From Planctomycetota bacterium (GTDB lineage Bacteria; Planctomycetota; SZUA-567): DNA of 64,000 bases. Each line of letters opens with the position of its first letter. Within the stretch, counting starts at the first letter, position 1. The notes below the pieces were generated by a model that worked only from the letters and a program-made list of their open reading frames with translations, did not search any database and was not told where the DNA came from. Where the stretch lies: NCBI GenBank assembly GCA_020060765.1, contig JAGUZQ010000121.1, positions 1 through 64,000 on the forward strand, read 5' to 3'. The translations under genes were made by a program, and so were the position numbers. Positions 8,989-16,423 of the stretch are shown one piece after another.

Positions 8989-10931
8989 CGGCTGGCTCTT
9001 TACCTAAATTGGAAGAAGCGTCCGCGGCGGCGGAACAGGCTGAAAAGCAGCGGCAGAACGCGGTCTGGCTGTTTGCGACCTTCGTGGGCGGCGCGTTTAT
9101 TTTTAACTCGTTCCTGGCAGGCTGGATTTACGAATCCGGCCTGGCCGAAAAGGAACGGATTATCAGCAGCCTCTGCGCGCTGGTGGGGGCGATTTTTCTC
9201 GCCGCGCCTCTGCTCCTGCGCGCGGCGAAGGAAATCACTTCCGGTCGCCTGCACATGGGCGAACTGGCGGCGCTGGCGGTGCTGGCGTGTTTTGCGGTGG
9301 GGAAATACCAGGAAGCGGGACTGGTGGCGTTTTTCCTGATGCTGGCAGAACTGCTGGAAAGCCGGACTGCTTTGGGCGCGCGCGCGGCGGTGGAAAACCT
9401 GATCCGGCTTACACCGAAAGAGGCGCATCTGCTGAGCAAAGGCAAGGAAAGCGAAACGCCAGTCAGCGCCTTGAAGCCTAGCGACGTGATCCGCGTGCGC
9501 CCCGGCGAAAACGTACCTGCCGACGGGAAAATCATTACTGGCGAAAGCACGCTTAATCAGGCCAGCGTTACTGGCGAGAGTCTGCCGGTTGACAAATTGA
9601 AAGGCGACACAGTGTTTGCCGGAACCATCAATCTCACCGGCATGATCGAGGTGGAAGTGACGCGCGTGGGAGCCGACACGACCCTGGGCAAGGTGCGCAA
9701 CCTCATCCTGCAGGCCGAGGCAACCCGCCTGCCGATCATGCGCCTGATCGACAAGCACGTCAGTTGGTACACCCCGACCATCATCATGGTCGCCGCGATT
9801 ATTCTCTATTTCACCAAAAGCGTCGACAACGCCATTACCGCACTGGTAGTGACCTGCCCCTGCGCGCTGGTACTGGCTACGCCTACGGCGATGGTGGCGG
9901 GATTGACCTGCGCGGCGCGGCTGGGCATTCTCATCAAGAATATCGCGCACCTGGAATCGGCTTCCGGCATGACGGCGATCGTGTTCGACAAGACCGGCAC
10001 TCTTACCACCGGCGAATTGGCAGTGACGCGGCTCGCGCCTGTCGAAGGGATTGAACCGGCGGAATTGCTGCGGCTGGCCGCGTCCGCCGACCGCCACTCC
10101 AACCACCCTACCGCACGCGCGCTGGTGAAAGTCGCGCACGAAGCGAAAGTGACTCTGGCCGAACCGGACAAATTTACCGAATTCGGCGGCAAGGGCGTTT
10201 CGGCTATTGTCGCTGGCGTCGAGATCAAGGTCGGGCGCATGAGCTGGCTGGAGGAGCAGGGGATTTCCGCCGCCGCCCTGGAGCAGCCGACCAAGCAGGA
10301 AGATGAAGGCTATTCCACTATTTATATCGCGCGCGCCGGAACCTGTCTGGGTTGGATCGGCATGACCGACCGCACCCGTCCGGAGGCGCGCAAGGCTACC
10401 GAGGAACTGGCGCAGCTAGGCATCCGCAATATCACCATGGTAACCGGCGACCGCTGGGGCGTGGCGCGGCGCGTCGCGGAAGAACTGGGCTGCACCGACG
10501 TAGTGGCGGAATGTCTGCCCGAACGCAAACTGGAGTTGGTTGAAGAACTGAAGCAGAAAGGCCTGCGTGTGGCCGTGATCGGCGACGGCGTGAACGACGC
10601 TCCGGCTCTGGCAGCTGGCGATTTGGGCGTGGCGATGGGCGCGGCTGGCAACGATGTCGCTATTCACTCCGCTTCGATCGCGCTCTTGAGCGACGACCTC
10701 GCGCGGCTGCCGTTCCTGATCCGGCTAAGCCGCCATGTCCGCCGGGTGGTAGTCGAAAACCTCAGCTTGGCTATTCTGTTTGTGCTGATGGGACTGGTCG
10801 CGGCGGGAATGGGATGGCTCACTCCTATCACTGCGGCGGTGTTGCACCTGATCAGCAGCTTCCTGGTGATTTTTAATTCCGCGCGCATCGTCCGCTTCGG
10901 CGAGGAACTTGCACCCCACGCGCCGGGATGA
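8985..10931 (+). CDS. P1B-type heavy-metal translocating ATPase
   Basis: 648 aa. Family landmarks are intact: TGES in the actuator domain (about 196-199), the CPC metal site in the sixth helix (291-293), phosphorylated Asp335 in DKTGTLTTG, the HP dipeptide of the nucleotide domain (374-375), and GDGVNDAPAL in the hinge. There is no N-terminal heavy-metal-associated domain. The last helix reads VLHLISSFLVIFNSARI and lacks the Asp typical of Zn/Cd/Pb pumps, so metal specificity cannot be assigned. Coupled to the SPFH genes by a 4-bp overlap. Expected to export a soft or transition metal. Confidence 0.9.
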   Translation: MTAGSLPKLEEASAAAEQAEKQRQNAVWLFATFVGGAFIFNSFLAGWIYESGLAEKERIISSLCALVGAIFLAAPLLLRAAKEITSGRLHMGELAALAVLACFAVGKYQEAGLVAFFLMLAELLESRTALGARAAVENLIRLTPKEAHLLSKGKESETPVSALKPSDVIRVRPGENVPADGKIITGESTLNQASVTGESLPVDKLKGDTVFAGTINLTGMIEVEVTRVGADTTLGKVRNLILQAEATRLPIMRLIDKHVSWYTPTIIMVAAIILYFTKSVDNAITALVVTCPCALVLATPTAMVAGLTCAARLGILIKNIAHLESASGMTAIVFDKTGTLTTGELAVTRLAPVEGIEPAELLRLAASADRHSNHPTARALVKVAHEAKVTLAEPDKFTEFGGKGVSAIVAGVEIKVGRMSWLEEQGISAAALEQPTKQEDEGYSTIYIARAGTCLGWIGMTDRTRPEARKATEELAQLGIRNITMVTGDRWGVARRVAEELGCTDVVAECLPERKLELVEELKQKGLRVAVIGDGVNDAPALAAGDLGVAMGAAGNDVAIHSASIALLSDDLARLPFLIRLSRHVRRVVVENLSLAILFVLMGLVAAGMGWLTPITAAVLHLISSFLVIFNSARIVRFGEELAPHAPG

Positions 10932-10980
10932 TGCGTCAGGAATAGGGATAGTATTCATAAGCTGTCACCCAACTACCGAA

Positions 10981-11059
10981 CGTCATTCCCGCGCAGGCGG
11001 GAATCCAGGAGGTGTTGCGTACGGTTCCCCACTGGATTCCCGCCTGCGCGGGAATGACG
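10981..11059. repeat. Inverted-repeat element, family B, copy 1
   Basis: 79-bp element with perfect 28-bp terminal inverted repeats starting CGTCATTCCCGCGCAGGCGG. The core, about 23 bp, reads GAGGTGTTGCGTACGGTTCC. A near-identical copy lies in the opposite orientation at 37356-37435, and a third at 39711-39907 has a larger core. It lies between the ATPase and the lipoprotein gene, so any readthrough would carry a strong hairpin. Confidence 0.9.
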
Positions 11060-11113
11060 ATTTGTAAGAAACGCGGAAGTAGAACTGAACCCGCGAGACC
11101 GACAAAGGAAGTC

Positions 11114-12097
11114 ATGAAAAGAATTGCGCCGTATCTGTTCATGCTGCTATTCGTCGTCGGTTGCGACGAGGGGAGACCTGTTTCCCCACCGCCGGATTTG
11201 TCGGCATACGAATTCCGCGAAGGCGACGTGCTGTTGCAGCATATCCCCAGCCGCTTGGGTTCGGTGATTCGCGACATTACCGAATCGCGTTATTCGCACT
11301 GCGGGCTGGTGGTGAATAACGGCGGGCGACTGGCGGTGATCGAGGCGATCGGGCCGGTGAAATATACTTCTCTCCCCGAATGGGTGGGGCAAGGGCAGGG
11401 AAATGATTTTACCCAACTGCGCCCGGCGGGACTTTCAGCGGAGCAGCTTGCGCAAGTCGCTGGCGAGGCGCGGAAACTACTGGGCAGTCCTTATGACCTC
11501 CAGTACGATCTGGATGAAAATAAAATCTACTGCTCGGAATTGATCTACAAGGCTTTTCTGCGCGGCGCCAAATTGAAGGTAGGGGCGTTGCAGAAACTGG
11601 AGGAGCTGAACTGGCAGCCTTACGAGAATTTCATCCGGCATCTGGCCGGGGGCGGGTTGCCGCTTGAGCGCGTGCTGGTGACGCCGGAATCGCTGGCGAA
11701 AGACGAAAATTTCAAACAAGTCGCATCGAATTTTCCCGCGGCTGTGCACGAACCCTCGCACGAAACCAAAGATCTCGCGGGGATTTGGGCAGGCGTCTAT
11801 ACCATCAAAGGACTGGATGAAGCCACGGCGGAAATTGCTTTCGACGCGAAAGGAAAATTCCTGCGCGGGGAAATCCGTTCCGCCGGGGAATATATACGGA
11901 TCGTTTCCGTGCGCGTAAACCCGTTCAAGAAACAGCGCGCGTTCGTAGCGGTGTTACAGGACAGCCGCGGCCTGACCGCCGCTATCGAAGCGTGTTTCAA
12001 GGACAACCGCCGCCGCCTGATCGGCACCTGGAAAGACAGCCAGGGTTATACCGGCGTGTTTTCGCTGGAGCGGCTGACGGAAAATATGCAGGAGTAG
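11114..12097 (+). CDS. YiiX-like papain-fold lipoprotein
   Basis: 327 aa from the ATG at 11114. Upstream in-frame codons only translate the repeat, and AAGGAAG precedes this ATG. The N-terminus is a lipoprotein signal ending FVVGC (Cys17). The region about 35-190 matches the permuted papain-like YiiX/NlpC-P60 fold: putative catalytic His in SHCGLVV (about 60-66) and Cys in IYCSELIYKAF (about 143-153). The C-terminal about 110 residues are a beta-rich domain not recognised. Likely an envelope-anchored hydrolase on peptides, glycans or acyl groups; substrate unknown. Ends 3 bp before the ABC ATPase. Confidence 0.72.
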   Translation: MKRIAPYLFMLLFVVGCDEGRPVSPPPDLSAYEFREGDVLLQHIPSRLGSVIRDITESRYSHCGLVVNNGGRLAVIEAIGPVKYTSLPEWVGQGQGNDFTQLRPAGLSAEQLAQVAGEARKLLGSPYDLQYDLDENKIYCSELIYKAFLRGAKLKVGALQKLEELNWQPYENFIRHLAGGGLPLERVLVTPESLAKDENFKQVASNFPAAVHEPSHETKDLAGIWAGVYTIKGLDEATAEIAFDAKGKFLRGEIRSAGEYIRIVSVRVNPFKKQRAFVAVLQDSRGLTAAIEACFKDNRRRLIGTWKDSQGYTGVFSLERLTENMQE

Positions 12098-12100
12098 CTA

Positions 12101-13237
12101 ATGCCGGTTCTTCCCGTAATCCAGACTTACGAACTGACCAAGGAATACCGCCATCCGCTGTTCCCCTGGTTGATGCGGGCGCGGGCGTTGTCCCATCTCA
12201 CGCTCGCGGTGGAACCTGGCGAAATTTTCGGGCTGCTCGGTCCTAACGGCAGCGGCAAGAGCACCACGATCAAACTGATTCTCGGTTTGATTTTTCCGAC
12301 CTCAGGGCAAGCCGCGATTTTCGGACAGCGCCCCGACGACCAGGAAGTGAAGTCGCGCATCGGTTTTCTGCCGGAGGAAAGCTATCTGTACCGTTTCCTG
12401 AGCGCGGAAGAGACGCTCGATTTTTACGGGCGCATCTTTGGCCTGTCTCGGCAGGATCGGAAAAAGCGCGTCGAATCCCTGCTGAATCTGACCGGCCTGT
12501 GGAGCGAACGCGAGCGACCGGTAATCGAATTTTCCAAGGGAATGCAGCGCCGCATCGGTATTGCCCAAAGTCTGATCAACGATCCCGACCTGGTGATTTT
12601 CGACGAGCCCACCACCGGCCTCGACCCCATCGGCACGCGCGAGATCAAAGACCTGATTCTCTACCTGCGCGACAAGGGCAAAACCATTTTCATGTCCAGC
12701 CATCTGCTGGCCGACGTGGAAGATGTCTGCGACCGGGTGGCGATTCTCTACGGCGGACGCGCGCAGGCGATCGGGCGGATTCACGACCTCCTGTCGGCGG
12801 AAAAACTGACGCAGATTACAGCGGAACTGGAACCGGAGACGGTGGAGGAAATCGAAGAGCTGATCCGCGAGCGCGAGGGAGAGGATACGGAAATCAAGAT
12901 TTCTCCCCCGCAGGAAAGGCTGGAACAGTTTTTTCTGCGCGTGGTCAACGAAGCGCGCCAGCGGCGGGACGAAACCAGCGGCGCGGCTGCTTCCACCGGC
13001 AGTCTCGATTTCATGGACGAACCGAAGCCCGAGGAAACCCTGTTGCGGAATCTGGCGGCAGGCGGGAAGGAAATCGCTACGCCTGTCGAACTCTCCGATG
13101 AAGCGCCGACCGACGCCGGTCTGCTGGATAAATTCACCGTGCAGGAAAAATCTGAAAATGAAACCGTCATCCCGTCCGGGAAAAAGCCGGACGTCGATCA
13201 TTCCGTGTTGGACAGCCTGACGCGGAAAGAGGAGTAG
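12101..13237 (+). CDS. ABC transporter ATP-binding protein with acidic tail
   Basis: 378 aa. The ABC ATPase domain occupies about residues 7-235: Walker A GPNGSGKST (47-55), a variant signature FSKGMQRR (144-151) and Walker B LVIFDEP (164-170). A further about 140 residues, acidic and probably partly disordered, follow the ATPase core, which is unusual. Two bases separate it from the permease at 13240, its obvious partner. The related permease at 1698 could also use it. An ABC-2 exporter is likely; the substrate is unknown. Confidence 0.88.
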   Translation: MPVLPVIQTYELTKEYRHPLFPWLMRARALSHLTLAVEPGEIFGLLGPNGSGKSTTIKLILGLIFPTSGQAAIFGQRPDDQEVKSRIGFLPEESYLYRFLSAEETLDFYGRIFGLSRQDRKKRVESLLNLTGLWSERERPVIEFSKGMQRRIGIAQSLINDPDLVIFDEPTTGLDPIGTREIKDLILYLRDKGKTIFMSSHLLADVEDVCDRVAILYGGRAQAIGRIHDLLSAEKLTQITAELEPETVEEIEELIREREGEDTEIKISPPQERLEQFFLRVVNEARQRRDETSGAAASTGSLDFMDEPKPEETLLRNLAAGGKEIATPVELSDEAPTDAGLLDKFTVQEKSENETVIPSGKKPDVDHSVLDSLTRKEE

Positions 13238-13239
13238 CG

Positions 13240-14688
13240 ATGGGGCCTCTCTGGGCAATCGCCAGAAACACAATCCTGATGACGGTGCGCCGCCGCGCGC
13301 CGCTGGTGCTGGTTCTGTTCGTGGTGATCGCCGCGCCCGCGCTCAGTTTTTTCGCCGAGGGCGACAGCACTATCGCCGGGCGCATGAAAATTATCCTGAC
13401 CTACAACTTCACCATTATTTCCGCGCTGCTGATGGTTCTCATGCTGCTACTGTCGGCGACAAGTCTGGATTCGGAAATACGCGGCAAGCAGATGCTGCTG
13501 CTGGACGTGAAACCGATTACCCGCTGGAAATTGCTGCTGGGAAAATGGCTGGGCATGATTCTGCTCAGCGGCTGGCTGCTGCTGATCATGGGCGTGATGA
13601 CCTACGCGGCGGTGATGTTCAACGCGCGGATGGTGCGCGGTGCGCCGGAGCAGTTGCTGGAGGCGAATCGGCAGGTGCTGGTCAGCCGTCGTTCGTTCCG
13701 CCCGGAAATGCCTGATGTGGAGCGGGAGATTGCCCTGTTCGAAGCGCAGTTGAAACAGGAAGGCAAACTGGACGCAAGCAAGTGGGACGGGAAAAAAATC
13801 CGCGAACAGGCGCGCGAATATGTCAGGATGAATCTCTGGCCGATTCCTTACGGCGCTGGACGCGGTTTCAGTTTCAAAAATCTTCCCCCACCCGGCCAGC
13901 GTAACGCCGCCTTTACCGTGCGGTACAAAGTTCACGGTTCCCGCGGCTCGGAAGGAGGCGGCTGGCTCAACCTCGGCTGGCAGCTCACCCATCCCGACAG
14001 CGGCGTGGTCTATTCCGAGGAAACGACCTTGAAGTCCGGCAACTCCAAGGAATTCGAAATGGACGCGCAGGCCATTGGCGCCGACGGCTCGCTGGAGGTG
14101 ATCCTGTTCAACCTCTCCGGCCCGGAAGGCGACAAGCCACCCGCCATGTTGAACGTGCCGCTTTCCGACGGCCTGGAGGTGCTGGTTCCCAGCGGCAGCT
14201 TCGAGGGGAATTTCGCGCGCGCGTTGTTCCTGCTGTGGATCAGGTTGGCGATGATCGCAGGCATCGGTATTGCCGTCAGCACTTTTCTCAGCGGGCCGAT
14301 CGCGGCGTTTTTCGTCCTGGGCTTGCTGGCCGTCGGCCTGTGCAACAGTTTTGTCAGCGGCGTGGCGGAATCAGGCGCACGCAAATTTCTGCGCACCCAG
14401 ACCGAACTTTCACCCGAGGCGCAAAAAAAGGAAGCTGAGAAAACAGGCTGGGACAAAACCACGGAATTCGTCTCGCAAGGTTTCGACGCGGGGCTGCTGA
14501 ATTTTCTGCGCGTCATGCCTGATTTCGATAAGACCGATCCAGTCGCGGATCTGGTGGTGGGACGGGAAATAACCTACGGCAGATTGTTGTGGCGGATGTT
14601 CATCGAACTGGGGCTGCACCTGGGCATAGTCGCGGCGTTGGGCGTGAATGCTTTTTACCGGCGCGAAGTGGGCTTACCTACAGGATAA
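13240..14688 (+). CDS. ABC-2 type transporter permease
   Basis: 482 aa. Hydrophobic helices lie near residues 20-42, 50-72, 100-125, 325-350, 352-378 and 450-475. A soluble region of about 200 residues sits between the third and fourth helices (130-325) and is predicted to face the periplasm. The N-terminus resembles the permease at 1698. It lies immediately after the ATPase and 10 bp before a membrane-anchored protein of unknown function, suggesting a three-gene export unit. Confidence 0.82.
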   Translation: MGPLWAIARNTILMTVRRRAPLVLVLFVVIAAPALSFFAEGDSTIAGRMKIILTYNFTIISALLMVLMLLLSATSLDSEIRGKQMLLLDVKPITRWKLLLGKWLGMILLSGWLLLIMGVMTYAAVMFNARMVRGAPEQLLEANRQVLVSRRSFRPEMPDVEREIALFEAQLKQEGKLDASKWDGKKIREQAREYVRMNLWPIPYGAGRGFSFKNLPPPGQRNAAFTVRYKVHGSRGSEGGGWLNLGWQLTHPDSGVVYSEETTLKSGNSKEFEMDAQAIGADGSLEVILFNLSGPEGDKPPAMLNVPLSDGLEVLVPSGSFEGNFARALFLLWIRLAMIAGIGIAVSTFLSGPIAAFFVLGLLAVGLCNSFVSGVAESGARKFLRTQTELSPEAQKKEAEKTGWDKTTEFVSQGFDAGLLNFLRVMPDFDKTDPVADLVVGREITYGRLLWRMFIELGLHLGIVAALGVNAFYRREVGLPTG

Positions 14689-14698
14689 GAGGAAACCG

Positions 14699-16423
14699 AT
14701 GCGCGGTTCTAATTTCTGGCGCTATTTGTTTTTGCTCATTGCCTGCGGCGGCTTGCTTGCGGGCTACAGCCTGCAACCGGGACTGCGTCATGTCCGCGTG
14801 AAATACCGCCTGGTCAGCAACAGCAGCGACGAAGGCATGCCGCCGGAGTATGTCGTTACCAGCGCGCTGCTGGGGGGATTCCGCGGATTCTTCATAACCG
14901 GCCTCTGGACGCGCGCGCAGAATATGAAAAATGAAGGCCAGTATTACGAGATGGTCGATATTTACAACATCATCACCAAGCTCCAGCCCAACCACCATAA
15001 CGCCTGGGCGTTTCAAGCGTGGGATCTGGCTTATAACGTTTCGGTGGAATTCAACAATACCGAAGATCGCGTGTTCTGGGTTTTTCGCGGCATTGATCTG
15101 CTGCGGAAACAGGGCATACCGAAAAACCCGAATATTCCCGAACTGTATTATGAACTCGCCATGATCTTTCATCACAAGATAGGACAGGAGACCGATTACG
15201 CCCATCCGCTTTACCGGCGTTATCTCGCCGAACAGGTCATGGCGATTTTTGAAAATAATCTCGACTCCGATCAACAGGCGCGCTATCTGTCGGAGATGTC
15301 TACACTGCCGCGTGTGAAACAAGATCTGTATCGTGATTCGGTTTTCGCGCAAACCGCGTCGTTGCTCTCCGCTGCCGGATTCGATATTTTCAAGGATGCA
15401 CGGCTGTTATACAGCCATGTCGACCGCCCGGGGGCGGCGAAGAAAATTCTGGAAGGCGAAGCCGCGCTGCACGCCGTCCGCCAGGCTGGTTTGTGGCAGA
15501 TTGCCAGCCGCATCCGCACGGAACTGTCGATGGAACCAGAAACCATGGATCGGCTGGTGCGCAAGTACGGCCCCATCGACTGGCGCCTGCCCTACGCGCA
15601 CGCGTTGTACTGGGCAAGCGAAGGTTATCGGGTGTGGAAGCTGCGGCGTGACCCCAACCCGACGATGAAATACGAGCGGCAGGTCTATGCCTCGCTGATG
15701 CAGCTGGTCGAGCGCGGGCGCTTGCAGATTACGGTCGACGGCTGGCCGCTATATGTGCCGGATTACCGGATGCTGGATGGCGTGGTGCGCCACATGGACG
15801 AAGCGCTGGCCTATTACAAAAATAACCCTAGAGTCGACGGCACCACCCTCAGCGTCTCGGGCATGGTCTCTGGTTACAGCAATTTTCTGCGTAGCGCCAT
15901 TTTCCGCGCCTTTTTTGACGGTCGCACCACCCAGGCCGAAAGGCTGCTGAACAAGCTGGCCACGGTCAATCCCGCCAACGCGAAAGAGGGTTTAAGTTTT
16001 TTCATCAAGCAGGAATTCAAGGAATGGATCAACGCGCCCGCGATCAAGGATTCGCTGCTGCTGCTGGATTCGTTCTGCGGGCGCGCCTACTGGCACCTTG
16101 CGGCGGGCGACGTGAAGAGTTACAAGTATTACAAAATGATGTTCGAGTATTTCTATTTCCAATATTGCATGAAGGAATGGAATCCCGAAGCCAAGCGCAA
16201 GCCTGACGACCCTGACTATGCCCATTATCTCCCGCCGATCCTGACAATCCGCAAGGATGCGCTACTGAAAATCCTGTCCGGACAGACGCCGGGGTTCAGC
16301 AGACGAATGGTGGAATTCCTGAAAGCGCAAATACAGGACGGGGAGCCGCTGGTGTGGAAAGCGGTGGAATTTGAACTGGCGAAAAAACAGAAGCAGGAAC
16401 AACTGCTGGATGTTGCGCCTTAG
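14699..16423 (+). CDS. Membrane-anchored protein of unknown function, ABC-linked
   Basis: 574 aa from the ATG at 14699, preceded by AAGAGGAAA; the in-frame codons upstream lie inside the permease gene. One N-terminal hydrophobic helix (about 8-25, FWRYLFLLIACGGLLAGYSL) would anchor a large helical extracytoplasmic region rich in Trp, Tyr and basic residues. Its helical pattern, for example QYYEMVDIYNIITKLQPNHH (about 82-101), recalls TPR-type solenoids. No catalytic motif was found. Its position after an ABC ATPase and permease suggests an accessory role. The stop overlaps the convergent kinase gene's stop. Confidence 0.6.
   Translation: MRGSNFWRYLFLLIACGGLLAGYSLQPGLRHVRVKYRLVSNSSDEGMPPEYVVTSALLGGFRGFFITGLWTRAQNMKNEGQYYEMVDIYNIITKLQPNHHNAWAFQAWDLAYNVSVEFNNTEDRVFWVFRGIDLLRKQGIPKNPNIPELYYELAMIFHHKIGQETDYAHPLYRRYLAEQVMAIFENNLDSDQQARYLSEMSTLPRVKQDLYRDSVFAQTASLLSAAGFDIFKDARLLYSHVDRPGAAKKILEGEAALHAVRQAGLWQIASRIRTELSMEPETMDRLVRKYGPIDWRLPYAHALYWASEGYRVWKLRRDPNPTMKYERQVYASLMQLVERGRLQITVDGWPLYVPDYRMLDGVVRHMDEALAYYKNNPRVDGTTLSVSGMVSGYSNFLRSAIFRAFFDGRTTQAERLLNKLATVNPANAKEGLSFFIKQEFKEWINAPAIKDSLLLLDSFCGRAYWHLAAGDVKSYKYYKMMFEYFYFQYCMKEWNPEAKRKPDDPDYAHYLPPILTIRKDALLKILSGQTPGFSRRMVEFLKAQIQDGEPLVWKAVEFELAKKQKQEQLLDVAP

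Noticed and set aside
11012-11113. Extended start for the YiiX-like gene
   Set aside because: These codons translate the inverted repeat; the ATG at 11114 has a ribosome site and begins a lipoprotein signal.
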